Of a stretch of 64,000 nucleotides of DNA, positions 9,266 to 18,175 are shown in pieces; within the stretch, counting starts at the first letter, position 1; each line of letters opens with the position of its first letter. The position numbers were made by a program, and so were the translations under genes. Origin of the DNA: Methanosarcina horonobensis HB-1 = JCM 15518 (GTDB lineage Archaea > Halobacteriota > Methanosarcinia > Methanosarcinales > Methanosarcinaceae); contig NZ_CP009516.1 of assembly GCF_000970285.1 (NCBI RefSeq), forward strand, positions 4,939,036 to 5,003,035, in the 5' to 3' direction. The notes beneath the pieces are model-generated. The model ran no database searches. It worked only from the letters and a program-made list of their open reading frames with translations, and was not told the origin of the DNA.

Positions 9266-10285
9266 TCAAACGAGAACCTCATCCAGCAGGATAGGCGGGT
9301 AAAATACGCCTCTTTCCGTAATCATCGCAGTCACATTCTCCATGGGAGTTGCGTCAAAGGCAGGGTTATAAACCTCAACATCTTTCGGGGCAAGCTGTTC
9401 ACAGCCTGTGAACCGCAGTTCATCAGGATTTCGCATTTCAATCTTTGTGCTCCCTTCCCAGCCTTTAAAGTCGAAAGTAGAGATCGGAGCTGCTACATAA
9501 AAGGGGATTTCATGCTCTTTTGCAAGGATAGAGTGCGTATAAGTCCCTATCTTGTTAAAAACAACATCCTGGGTAATCCGGTCAGCCCCTACAAGCACGC
9601 TGTTTACAAGCCCCTGGCGCATTGCCCAGCCAGCCATGGAATCTGCAATAAGGGTCACAGGGATTTTGTCCTGCATGAGTTCCCAGGTAGTGATCCTACT
9701 TCCCTGGTTTAAAGGCCTTGTCTCACAGGCAAGAACTTTGATCTCTTTGCCTTCTGCAATAGCCGAACGCACAACTCCGAGGGCTGTACCCCAGTCAACA
9801 CAGGCTAACCTGCCTGCATTGCAGTGTGTAAGTACGGTATCTCCATCTTTCAGGAGCTTTGCCCCAAATTTGCCTATCAGCTTATTTGTTTCGATATCTT
9901 CTTCTGCAATATCTCTGGCTTCCTGAAGGGCAATATCCCGGATACCCTGAACATCGAAGGCATCAGAAATTGCTTTTAAGACCCTGTCCACACCCCAGCT
10001 CAGGTTCACAGCTGTAGGGCGTGTTGATTTGAGAGCTTTAGCCGCAACCCTGAGATCTCTGGTTATGGATTCAATGTCTTTCGCCCCGCTAAGGGAAGCT
10101 GCCAGGGCAATTCCGAAACCTCCTGCAGCCCCGAGTGCAGGTGCGCCCCTTATCCTGAGAGACTGTATAGCCTCACAGAGGGAGCTCAGGGTCTTACATT
10201 CTATTACTTTGTATTCTTGCGGGAGTAAGGTCTGGTCTACCAGTACCACAGAATTGGACTCTTCGTTCCAGTCAATTGTCCTCAT
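9266..10285 (-). CDS. mtnA: Methylthioribose-1-phosphate isomerase (MtnA-like)
   Basis: Member of the eIF2B-alpha/MtnA isomerase family, 339 aa from the chosen start. MtnA turns 5-methylthioribose-1-phosphate into the ribulose form during methionine salvage. The N-terminus MRTIDW, the IRGAPALG substrate loop, the catalytic Cys (about 152) in THCNAGRLA, ETRPLNQGSR, and the catalytic Asp (about 232) in LVGADRI are all present, which favours MtnA over the ribose-1,5-bisphosphate isomerase or true eIF2B subunits. A longer frame reaches 10309, but MRTIDW is the family's usual start and has a GGAAAGTGA ribosome site 5-6 nt upstream. It is divergent from ino1; no other salvage gene is adjacent. Confidence 0.85.
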   Translation of the reverse strand: MRTIDWNEESNSVVLVDQTLLPQEYKVIECKTLSSLCEAIQSLRIRGAPALGAAGGFGIALAASLSGAKDIESITRDLRVAAKALKSTRPTAVNLSWGVDRVLKAISDAFDVQGIRDIALQEARDIAEEDIETNKLIGKFGAKLLKDGDTVLTHCNAGRLACVDWGTALGVVRSAIAEGKEIKVLACETRPLNQGSRITTWELMQDKIPVTLIADSMAGWAMRQGLVNSVLVGADRITQDVVFNKIGTYTHSILAKEHEIPFYVAAPISTFDFKGWEGSTKIEMRNPDELRFTGCEQLAPKDVEVYNPAFDATPMENVTAMITERGVFYPPILLDEVLV

Positions 10286-10930
10286 TAAATCACTTTCCGA
10301 TGTAAACATCAGGTTCTGCCGGAAAATTCTCCGACTTCTTTTTCAAGCCGTCCATCCGATAAAAACCTATTCGACTCCTCCTTTTGAAGGATGAGCTTTT
10401 TCTTCAGATTATACTCGGCAGGTTAAGTTTATTATAAACAGATTAGATTTATGATCAACAGTTTATAATCAAGCAACCTGATTAAGCAACCCGAAAAACT
10501 TGAATAAGAAGTTTAGATTAATAAAGGTCTCTGTCTTGCCTAAAAATAACTTATAAGTGAGCTGTTCAGAAGCCTGACGTCTGATTAATAATTTTATTTT
10601 ACTACAAGCCAGCAAATTTTAGAATGCGTTTTAGATATATATAAATAAACGCAATATTTCTTTCAAGAGGGGCAAAGTTAGATATAATAGATTTATAAAG
10701 TAACAGTACAAATAACAGAAGATTTTAAATCCATAGCTGAGATAGAGGAAAATTTGTAATAGAGGAAAATTTGTAATTTCAGGAATAATTTCAGGAATTA
10801 TACTTTCATAATTTCAGGGACCTTGAATCCGTAAATCTCCGGATCTATAATTTTGGAAGTCTTGGAAATCTGTTGCTTCATCAAGTTGTGGTTTATGAGA
10901 GTCAGGGTATTCGTCGGAGAGTAAGCGCTT
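10286..10930. other. mtnA-ino1 divergent spacer
   Basis: Divergent promoter region without a gene. The 3' part has a 17-bp direct repeat (agaggaaaatttgtaat, twice between about 10743 and 10777), followed by repeated ttcaggaat stretches. A GGAGAG ribosome site precedes ino1 by 9 nt. Confidence 0.45.
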
Positions 10931-12031
10931 ATGACAAAAATAAAAATAGCAATTGCAGGAATCGGGAACTGTGCAAGCTCTTTGATACAGGGCATTGAGT
11001 ACTATAAAACCGAAGATAAAGATCCCATAGGGCTTATGCACATGGACATCGGGGGATACAGGCCCGGCGATATCAAAGTTGTTGCCGCCTTTGACATTGA
11101 TGCCAGGAAGGTAGGTAAAGACGTTTCAGAGGCGATATTTGCTCCCCCGAACTGCACGGCGGTTTTTTGTCCTGATGTTCCCCTTACAGGTGTGAAAGTA
11201 AACATGGGCAGGGTGCTTGACGGAGTCTCTGACCATATGAAGAACTATGGGGAAAATTATACTTTTGTTGTCAGCAAAGAGCCCGAAGCCGCAAAAGCAG
11301 ATATTGTGAAGGAACTGAAGGATTCGGGCGCAGATATGCTTCTCAATTACCTCCCTGTAGGTTCCGAAGAAGCTGTCCGTTTTTATGCCGGATGTGCACT
11401 TGAAGCAGGGGTGGCTTTTATCAACAATATGCCTGTTTTTATTGCAAGTAATCCGGAATGGGCAAAACGGTTTGAAGAAAAGAATATTCCTATTATAGGC
11501 GATGATATAAAAGCCCAGCTTGGGGCAACGATTACTCATAGAGTCCTTGCTGACCTGTTTGAAAAACGCGGTGTAAGGCTCGACAGAACCTATCAGCTGA
11601 ATACCGGCGGAAACACCGATTTCCTCAATATGCTCAACAGGAGCAGGCTTGCTTCCAAACGTGAATCAAAGACCGAAGCCGTTCAGTCCGTGCTTTCACA
11701 GAAGCTTGAGGATGAAAACATCCACATAGGACCGAGTGACTATGTTGCATGGCAGAAAGATAACAAGGTCTGTTTCCTCAGAATGGAAGGCAGGCTCTTT
11801 GGGGATGTACCCATGAATATTGAACTCAGGCTTTCAGTGGAAGACTCCCCTAATTCTGCAGGTGTAGTTATTGACGCTATTCGCTGCTGCAAACTTGCTC
11901 TTGACCGAGGGATAGGAGGAGTACTGTACTCCCCGGCTTCTTACTTCATGAAACATCCGGCTGTCCAGTACCCTGATGATGAGGCATACCGCAGGACTGA
12001 AGAATTTATAGCCGGCACCAGAGAGCGTTAA
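10931..12031 (+). CDS. ino1: myo-inositol-1-phosphate synthase
   Basis: Converts glucose-6-phosphate to inositol-1-phosphate with bound NAD, feeding archaetidylinositol and other inositol lipids. The protein has 366 aa, the compact archaeal/actinobacterial length. The dinucleotide fold starts at once: [16 protein letters not shown] (residues 7-22). The family signatures [25 protein letters not shown] and [11 protein letters not shown] are present in order, with KSRT-type lysines replaced by the archaeal [11 protein letters not shown] pattern. ATG at 10931 has GGAGAG nine bases ahead. A hairpin terminator follows the stop by about 75 bp, so it is probably monocistronic. Confidence 0.95.
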   Translation: MTKIKIAIAGIGNCASSLIQGIEYYKTEDKDPIGLMHMDIGGYRPGDIKVVAAFDIDARKVGKDVSEAIFAPPNCTAVFCPDVPLTGVKVNMGRVLDGVSDHMKNYGENYTFVVSKEPEAAKADIVKELKDSGADMLLNYLPVGSEEAVRFYAGCALEAGVAFINNMPVFIASNPEWAKRFEEKNIPIIGDDIKAQLGATITHRVLADLFEKRGVRLDRTYQLNTGGNTDFLNMLNRSRLASKRESKTEAVQSVLSQKLEDENIHIGPSDYVAWQKDNKVCFLRMEGRLFGDVPMNIELRLSVEDSPNSAGVVIDAIRCCKLALDRGIGGVLYSPASYFMKHPAVQYPDDEAYRRTEEFIAGTRER

Positions 12032-12106
12032 AGCAAAAAGGGAGAAAATCCTGAAAGCAAAAATTCCTGTAAAAAGAACTAATCTCAAAAGATTCAATCC
12101 ATAAGA

Positions 12107-12137
12107 TCCCGGAAAACATCCGGGAGTTTTATATTTT
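12107..12137 (+). terminator. Hairpin terminator after ino1
   Basis: A 6-bp perfect stem (tcccgg 12107-12112 / ccggga 12120-12125) with a 7-nt loop, followed by gttttatatttt. It lies 75 bp after the ino1 stop. Confidence 0.7.
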
Positions 12138-12282
12138 GGGAATTTTATATTTGTTTCTGTTCTGAGATATTCTCTACCAAAGAAGATATTTTTTATGAAA
12201 AAGCATTTTTACCAGAAAATGTTTTTCTGCAAATTTAACTTAACTTATTTCAATTTTTTTATCTAATAGCGAATTTATCTAT

Positions 12283-12996
12283 TTACCGAATTCCTTCTGC
12301 TGTAATTGTAAATTCTGCACTTGAGCCTTCAGGACGGGAACGATGCTTGTAGAGAATGGCGCGCCTTGTACCCTCACCTGTTTTTTCCAGCTGAATGATT
12401 GTCTTTGAGATATGTTCAAGGGAACTCCCTCCCAGAGGGCGCACCCCACCTGCAATAACATCAGAGTATACCTGATTTGTTATAACTGCGGCAAAACTAT
12501 GTTTCCGGGCAAGGGCGTGTAAGAATCCTATCTGATTGGCAAGCTCTCTGCGGCTTTTTATTCCGGTCTCCTCGTCTTCCAGCTCAAACCTGTAGTATGA
12601 TGTTGCAGAATCGAGGATCACGAGCCCTATGTTCTCACCTGCTATCCTTTCTACCTCTCTTACGGCTGAGTACTGTTCTTCAAAACTGAGAGGTTCGTAA
12701 ATAATTATACTCCTGGCTATTTCCTTTGCATTTTCTCCTGCAATCTGCTTGAAACGAACAGGAGAAAGCCCTTCCGTGTCTATGAAAATGACCTTCTGCC
12801 CCTGTTTTACACATTCCACTGCAAGCTGGATACAGATGTTTGTTTTTCCGGTTCCTGCGGCTCCGAAGACCTGAGTTACGATTCCTCTTTCGAAACCCCC
12901 TCCAAGAAGATCATCAAGGGGTTTACAACCGGAAGATAATAGTTTCTCTATGACTTGACACCTCTTTTTGCACTTGAGAAAGGTATGAAAGATCAA
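12283..12996 (-). CDS. radB: DNA repair and recombination protein RadB
   Basis: RecA/Rad51-family paralogue limited to euryarchaea; it assists RadA and lacks the N-terminal DNA-binding domain. Core motifs: LSSGCKPLDDLLGGG, Walker A GAAGTGKTN (residues 45-53), IDTEGLSP, Walker B LVILDSAT and loop GGSSLEHISKTIIQL. The longest frame starts with TTG at 12996 and adds about 15 residues (with CKKRC) not typical of RadB. There is no ATG, GTG or TTG nearer the conserved core. An AUA codon at 12951 (residue 16, before EKLLSSGC) has a well-placed GAGGTG 7 nt upstream and may be the real start, giving 222 aa. Confidence 0.9.
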   Translation of the reverse strand: MIFHTFLKCKKRCQVIEKLLSSGCKPLDDLLGGGFERGIVTQVFGAAGTGKTNICIQLAVECVKQGQKVIFIDTEGLSPVRFKQIAGENAKEIARSIIIYEPLSFEEQYSAVREVERIAGENIGLVILDSATSYYRFELEDEETGIKSRRELANQIGFLHALARKHSFAAVITNQVYSDVIAGGVRPLGGSSLEHISKTIIQLEKTGEGTRRAILYKHRSRPEGSSAEFTITAEGIR

Positions 12997-13947
12997 TGAT
13001 ATAATGCTTTTTTCGTAATTTTTTGTTTTTTCTCAAAAAAGAGCCATGAAGGCTGAAAAATGTAAAAGAAAGCAGAAACGGAGGAAAGAGAAAAGTAGAA
13101 AAGAGTAGAAAAGGAGGAGCAAGAAAAAAGAAACATAGATTGAAGAGTTGAAAAGGGTAGAAAAATGTTGAAAAAAAGATAAAAAAAGGTTGAAAAAATG
13201 GAGAATTGAAACTTAGGCCTGAATCATGAAATCCGGAAAATTCAAACGTTTTACAGAATGGAATCATGGAAGATGTATAAGAAGGAACTCACTTTACTTA
13301 TAATCACAGTCTTTTGCTACAGATTGCATATTTTTACGCAGCAGAGATATAGAGGGATATCCTTTGATAATATGTTATGATGTTTTCAAGGAATAAAGCC
13401 ATATATATGTTATCCGTACCTATATCCACCAAAGTGCCTTCCACACCAGATAAAGTCTTCCGTACTTGGAAATATTCTCATGAATCAGGCATTTTTTTAA
13501 AAACAGATGCCCCTACGTTTGTTATCAGATCTGATAACAAACGGCTATCTTTGTATACAAAGTAAGAGGGTAACTGTATCCAAACATGGGTTGAAAAACC
13601 ATTATAAGTAAGATCGGGCATTTAGAATAATTACCTGGAAATAAAGATAAACTTCACTCAATGGAGTGAAAAACGATATCTAAAGGGCACTCTTTAGAAA
13701 CTGCATGCCCTGTTCCGATAATCGCTGACTAGTTTGGAAGAGTTATTATACAATTAGTGGGTTGGCTATGGAATGGTACCCGTGCAGGGTTTTGTTTTGT
13801 TGCTTTGACGCATTCTGCGCCGGCACAATCCCTCTCTGCACACCGGAAATAAAAATAGAATGTAGTAAAGATGCATGCCGAAAGCATGCGAAATACGAAG
13901 TAAAAATACAGAGAAATATTGTACCATAGATAAGAGGGGCGCAAAGT
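12997..13947. other. 950-bp spacer between radB and nrdH
   Basis: The first 200 bases are A/G-rich on the plus strand. A 62-codon frame at 13377-13565 has no recognisable features and contains the long palindrome at 13516, so it is not called. Hairpins stand at 13653-13670 (ttcactc/gagtgaa, 4-nt loop) and at 13873-13889 (gcatgc/gcatgc, 5-nt loop) in the probable nrdH leader. Confidence 0.5.
13516..13543. promoter_or_regulatory. 28-bp perfect palindrome
   Basis: Both halves are exact reverse complements (cgtttgttatcaga / tctgataacaaacg), centred on agatct with no spacer. Loop-free symmetry suggests a dimeric protein site rather than an RNA hairpin, though either is possible. It is 405 bp upstream of nrdH. 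Confidence 0.6.
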
Positions 13948-14199
13948 ATGGCAAAAGTAATAGTTTACACAACCGAACGTTGTCCTAAATGCAATAGATT
14001 GAAGAAATTCCTGGAAGCAAATTCAGTACCTTTCGAAGTAGCAGATATGTCTACGCCAGAGGCCCTGACCGAGCTGCGTTTTAATGGAGTATTTACAGTG
14101 ACAGCGCCTGTTTTACAGATTAATAACGAATTCCTGACCTATGCGGAGCTCTTCCATGGGGAAGAAGTAGACTCTGAAAAAATCATGAAAATTGTGTAA
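13948..14199 (+). CDS. nrdH: Glutaredoxin-like NrdH redoxin
   Basis: Small thiol-disulfide redoxin of 83 aa. The CPKC active site (residues 12-15) follows the first strand VIVYTTER, and a cis-Pro stands in TVTAPVLQI. In methanogens such redoxins are reductants for class III ribonucleotide reductase or other disulfide partners. The gene ends 90 bp upstream of nrdD on the same strand, which supports that job. A short GC hairpin (13873-13889) lies in its probable leader. NrdH versus a general glutaredoxin is decided by context, not by motif. Confidence 0.85.
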   Translation: MAKVIVYTTERCPKCNRLKKFLEANSVPFEVADMSTPEALTELRFNGVFTVTAPVLQINNEFLTYAELFHGEEVDSEKIMKIV

Positions 14200-14289
14200 C
14201 ATGACATACACAGGCATCTGAAAATTTAAGACCGCTTAAAAAGTTTGTAAATTCCATCCAATCATTAAACGATTACTGAAGATGAGAAA

Positions 14290-16674
14290 ATGACAGGCGA
14301 GATTTTCTTAACCGATGATGAATTATCCGATAGCCAGCCAGTGCAAAAAGCACTTACCGGGCTCTCCATCTCTTCCCTCCCCAAAAATGACCAGTTATCT
14401 GACAATCAGCCCGTACAGAAGACACTTGACGGGCTGTCCGTCTCCCCCCTCCCCAAAGTCAGGACAACAGAAGGTTTCATTCTTAACTGGGACAGGAATA
14501 TCATTGTAAGCCAGCTTTTGAAAGAAACAAAATTGAGCGAGATCTTCTACAGCAAGCCTGCAATCACAAAAGAAGAAGCTGTTGATATTGCAAAAGAAGC
14601 CGAGAAAATAATCAGAAAAATGAATATTAAATTCCTTTCAGGTCCTCTTATCCGTGAGATAGTAAATAATATTCTGCTTGACAGAGGGCATGTGGAATGG
14701 AGAAATATAATGACAAGAGTCGGGGCATCTGTTTATGATGCTTATGAAATCGACTCAGGATATGGCTTCGGGGCAAACGATAATGCAAACCAGCTGAATA
14801 ATGCCGAAACATCTCACAAGAGAAAAGCCGACAAAATGTCCAAAGAGCAAAATCTCCTCCTGATGCCAAAAGAGCTTGCAGACCTTCACCTGAGCGGTGA
14901 CTTCCACATCCATGACCTCGAATATATGGGCACAAGACCTTTTTGCCAGGACTGGGACCTTCGATACTTCTTTTATTACGGGCTCATGCCTGATGGGGTT
15001 GGAACACAGTCAAGTGTTGCAAAACCTGCAAAGAATGCCGAAGTAGCTTTCCTGCATGCTGTGAAGGCAATGGGATCAGCTCAGACTAATTTTGCAGGAG
15101 GACAGGGCTTTTACAATTTCCTGACTTTTATTGCGCCTTATCTGGAGGGAAAGTCCGAAGTAGAGATCAGACAGCTCATGCAGATGTTCGTCTATGAAAT
15201 GATGCAGATGATGTGTGCAAGAGGCGGACAGACTGTCTTTTCCTCGGTCCAGCTCTCCCCTGGCGTCCCAAAGCTCTGGAGAAATATCCCGGTTATTGCC
15301 ATGGGCAAGGTCTGGGACGGAAAGCAGGCTCCCCTCAGGACCTATGGAGAATTCGAAAAGGAGGTCAGGCTCGGGTTCAAGGCCCTTATGGATGTCATGC
15401 TTGAAGGAGATGCCTGGGGCAAACCTTTCAGCTTCCCCAAACCGGAAATTTCTCTAGAACCCGACTTCACGGAAGAAGACGAGAACTTTAACAAATCTCA
15501 CCCTGAACTCCCAACCTACAAAGAACTTTACAGATTGACCTTTGAACTGGCTGCCAAATTCGGGACTCCTTACTTTGACAACCAGCTTCCCGAGTACAGA
15601 GGTGCGGGAGAAGGGATTTCATGCTACCAGTGCTGCGCTTACCAGTTCTCTGCAAACCCTACCGATGATAAGGAATTCGATGACAAGCTGCACTTCAGGG
15701 ACGGAAAGCATTTCTCAATGGGCTCGTGGATGGTTCTGTCCTTAAACTGCCCGAGGGCTGCATACAGGGCTGAATATGATGATGAGAAGCTTTTCACCGA
15801 ACTTAAGAATCTGATGAACAAAGGTGTGGAAGTCTTCAAAATCAAAAGAAAATGGATGAACAGCTTGATCAAGAAGAACAGGATTCCCTTTGCAGCCCAG
15901 TGTCCCAAGGACCCTAACAACGGGGAAAAAGGAGCAATGGCTGTTGACTTTGACAGCCTTGTATATACGATTGGAGTTGTAGGGATCAATGAGATGGTCC
16001 AGTACCATACAGGTTACCAGATCCACGAGTCTTCTGCTGCGTATAAGCTTGCTATCAGGGCTATGTTCGAAATGAAAATGCATGCCCAGAAACTTTCGAA
16101 GGAAAACGGTATGGAAATTGCCCTTGCAAGGACTCCTGCAGAAACAACAGCCCAGCGCTTTGCAGTCTCGGACCTTCTGCACAGAGAATATGCTGACAAA
16201 GCACAGCTCACAATCAAGGGAGATCTGAAAACCGCAATGAAAGAGTTCAACGAGACACGGGATCTGCCAATATATTATACCAACGGCACTCACATCCCCC
16301 CCGGAGCCGATGTCTCCCTGCCTGAAAGGATAAAGTACGAGCACACTTTCTTCCCGATTGTGGACGGAGGAAATATCATGCATATCTGGCTTGGGGAAGG
16401 AAAGCCTGATCCTGACGGTCTGCAGGAGCTTGCCATGCATATAGCAAAGAACACACAGACTGGTTACTTTGCCTTCACAAGGGACATGACAGTATGCACC
16501 GACGAAGGATATGTAGCTGCAGGACTACTGGACAACTGCCCGAAATGTGGGTCTGAACACGTACAGCACCTCTCAAGGATTACAGGATATCTCCAGTCCG
16601 TAGAAGGCTGGAACAGAGGTAAGCGCCAGGAACTCAAGGACAGGAAAAGATACGGCACAAGGGAACTCAGGTGA
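14290..16674 (+). CDS. nrdD: Anaerobic ribonucleoside-triphosphate reductase (class III)
   Basis: Glycyl-radical enzyme making deoxyribonucleotides from NTPs; 794 aa. Order: a duplicated 24-residue segment (9-32 and 33-56), an ATP-cone-like domain (about 57-140, VRTTEGFILNWD to REIVNNILL), the barrel core (residues 150-730) with GGQGFYNFL, RGGQTVFSSVQL and ISCYQCCAYQFSAN, then the C-terminal zinc region and the glycyl-radical loop RKRYGTREL. The zinc region reads TVCTDEGY..NCPKCG: three cysteines are visible where T4/E. coli enzymes have two CxxC pairs. ATG at 14290 leads the frame. nrdG follows 89 bp later. Confidence 0.95.
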   Translation: MTGEIFLTDDELSDSQPVQKALTGLSISSLPKNDQLSDNQPVQKTLDGLSVSPLPKVRTTEGFILNWDRNIIVSQLLKETKLSEIFYSKPAITKEEAVDIAKEAEKIIRKMNIKFLSGPLIREIVNNILLDRGHVEWRNIMTRVGASVYDAYEIDSGYGFGANDNANQLNNAETSHKRKADKMSKEQNLLLMPKELADLHLSGDFHIHDLEYMGTRPFCQDWDLRYFFYYGLMPDGVGTQSSVAKPAKNAEVAFLHAVKAMGSAQTNFAGGQGFYNFLTFIAPYLEGKSEVEIRQLMQMFVYEMMQMMCARGGQTVFSSVQLSPGVPKLWRNIPVIAMGKVWDGKQAPLRTYGEFEKEVRLGFKALMDVMLEGDAWGKPFSFPKPEISLEPDFTEEDENFNKSHPELPTYKELYRLTFELAAKFGTPYFDNQLPEYRGAGEGISCYQCCAYQFSANPTDDKEFDDKLHFRDGKHFSMGSWMVLSLNCPRAAYRAEYDDEKLFTELKNLMNKGVEVFKIKRKWMNSLIKKNRIPFAAQCPKDPNNGEKGAMAVDFDSLVYTIGVVGINEMVQYHTGYQIHESSAAYKLAIRAMFEMKMHAQKLSKENGMEIALARTPAETTAQRFAVSDLLHREYADKAQLTIKGDLKTAMKEFNETRDLPIYYTNGTHIPPGADVSLPERIKYEHTFFPIVDGGNIMHIWLGEGKPDPDGLQELAMHIAKNTQTGYFAFTRDMTVCTDEGYVAAGLLDNCPKCGSEHVQHLSRITGYLQSVEGWNRGKRQELKDRKRYGTRELR
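14314..14457 (+). repeat. 72-bp in-frame tandem duplication in nrdD
   Basis: Residues 9-32 (DDELSDSQPVQKALTGLSIS..) and 33-56 (NDQLSDNQPVQKTLDGLSVS..) are two back-to-back copies of 24 codons (14314-14385 and 14386-14457), about 70% identical in protein, both ending LPK. The segment precedes the ATP-cone-like domain and has no counterpart I recognise in other NrdD proteins. Confidence 0.85.
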
Positions 16675-16700
16675 GCTCCCTTAAATCCTTTTTTACATAA

Positions 16701-16765
16701 ATAAACTGGAAATACAAACTGGAAACATAAACTGAAAACATAAACTGGAAACATAAACCGGAAAT
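16701..16765. repeat. Five tandem 13-bp repeats before nrdG
   Basis: Units of exactly 13 bp start at 16701, 16714, 16727, 16740 and 16753, consensus ataaactggaaac with one or two changes each. The last unit overlaps the first possible ATG of nrdG (16764). They fill most of the nrdD-nrdG gap. Confidence 0.85.
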
Positions 16766-17558
16766 GGTAACTGCTATGAAAGTAAATTATGCAGGAACTA
16801 TCCCGATCTCAACTCTTGACTGGACAGGTAAGGCTGCTGTTACTATCTTTTTTCGGGGGTGCCCTCTTCGCTGTCCTTACTGCCAGAACCATCCTTACCT
16901 TGAAGGGCCTAGTCTTGTCGAACTTGATTTTGTGAAAGAGAAGATTAAAACATCAAAACCTTTTGTAAGTGCGGTTGTTTTTTCAGGAGGGGAGCCCCTT
17001 ATGCAGGAGGCTATTATTCCCCTTGCAGAGTTTGCAAAAAGTATCGGGCTTTTGGTAGGAGTTCACACAAACGGCTGTTACCCTGAAAGAGTAGCCGAAC
17101 TGGTTGAGCGAAAACTGGTTGACAAGTTATTTGTTGACATAAAAGCTCCTCTTGACAATCCGGAGCTCTATGGAAAGGTTGCAGGTTTTGAGACATATAG
17201 AGTAGCAGATATCCGTCCCTCCAGGACACCAGAGGAGATTACTGCAGCTGTTACGAAAACGATTGAGATTGCAGACACCCGCGGCATGGAACTGGAACTC
17301 CGGACAACTGTAATCAGAAACCTCATCGGAAACGAGAAGGAAATATTCCTGATATCAGCGTGGATTTCAAAACACGTCAAAAATAAAGGGGTTACATACG
17401 TTTTGCAGCAAGGAATTCCTGAACATAGCCTGCAGAAAGATCTCAGGAAAACCAGAATTCTGGAAAGAGAAGAACTTTTTGAACTTGGGGAAATAGCGAA
17501 AAGTTTCCTGGAAAAAGTAAGGATAAGGACAAAAGAAGAAGGTGAAGAAGTTATTTGA
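16764..17558 (+). CDS. nrdG: Anaerobic RNR activating radical-SAM enzyme
   Basis: Radical-SAM activase that generates the glycyl radical on NrdD. The cluster motif CPLRCPYC (CxxxCxxC) follows FFRG near residue 35, and the SAM-binding FSGGEPLMQ motif follows. With 264 aa it is longer than bacterial NrdG (about 155) and closer to the archaeal/PflA-like activases. Two starts are possible: ATG 16764 (MVTAMKVNYAG) lies inside the 13-bp repeat array, while ATG 16776 (MKVNYAGTIPIS) begins at the conserved part and may be the true one. It follows nrdD on the same strand. Confidence 0.9.
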   Translation: MVTAMKVNYAGTIPISTLDWTGKAAVTIFFRGCPLRCPYCQNHPYLEGPSLVELDFVKEKIKTSKPFVSAVVFSGGEPLMQEAIIPLAEFAKSIGLLVGVHTNGCYPERVAELVERKLVDKLFVDIKAPLDNPELYGKVAGFETYRVADIRPSRTPEEITAAVTKTIEIADTRGMELELRTTVIRNLIGNEKEIFLISAWISKHVKNKGVTYVLQQGIPEHSLQKDLRKTRILEREELFELGEIAKSFLEKVRIRTKEEGEEVI

Positions 17559-18175
17559 TCCGACTTGGCATCACTAAATAGTTTCGCCACTAAATAATTT
17601 CGCCGCCATACAACTAACCATCACATACAACTAACCATTAAACCGATTCACCAACAAAACAGATTCACCAGTAAACAGGTCCTTTATTAAATAGCTTAGT
17701 TATAATATTACTGTATCTTTCACTGGCATTTTTCTAGAGTTTTTACCTTTTGTGCTGTGTTTTCAGAAATCTATTATAATCTACTCAATTTTCGTTTTTT
17801 TCATCAATTTTACCTTACGGATTTTACAGAAAAAAACGTATTTTAGGTTCAAATTCATTTGAAGTTTACAAAAGTCTTATACATGTCGAAGAATAAAAAG
17901 AAATTGATTCAACCCCTGATAAATTCTTGCTTTGGATTTGAGTTCCGGAGGAGAAGAGCTCTTCTGGAGCACTTTCCATAGCATCTCTGTTGGTATTCCG
18001 TTGCCCTCTGACAGGAAATCGAAAAATCTCTAAACTTCTTTATACCTGTCACCAAACTTTTTGTAACCTCCGGGGTTACAAAAATTAAATAAAGGAGAGA
18101 GACTCAGTCCATTTTAGCCCGGAAAAATGGTACGTATCTACAAAAAATAAAATCGGAAGTAACTGCTTCTAAAAA
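17559..18175. other. nrdG-thiL spacer
   Basis: No gene seen. After nrdG come imperfect repeats (cactaaataatttcgcc; catacaactaaccat, each about twice). A 14-bp self-complementary agaagagctcttct lies near 17952. A likely box A, ctttatacc, stands at about 18038-18046, directly followed by the palindrome at 18058. No TPP-riboswitch core was found. Confidence 0.45.
18058..18084. promoter_or_regulatory. Palindrome at the probable thiL transcription start
   Basis: Perfect 11-bp inverted repeat, tttttgtaacc (18058-18068) and ggttacaaaaa (18074-18084), separated by tccgg. The TATA-like tttatacc about 15-25 bp upstream places the transcription start inside it, which is where a repressor operator would sit. 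It could alternatively fold as a leader hairpin. Confidence 0.5.

Noticed and set aside
13377-13565. 62-codon open frame containing the 28-bp palindrome
   Set aside because: No homologue-like motif, poor codon use, and the palindrome inside argues for a regulatory spacer.
15742-16440. 232-codon open frame antisense to nrdD
   Set aside because: It is a shadow of the strong nrdD reading frame; the product is Phe/Ser/Cys-rich with no domain.
17559-18175. TPP riboswitch upstream of thiL
   Set aside because: The conserved CUGAGA and ACCUGAUCUGGAUAAUGCCAG-like core segments were not found; only a simple palindrome is present.
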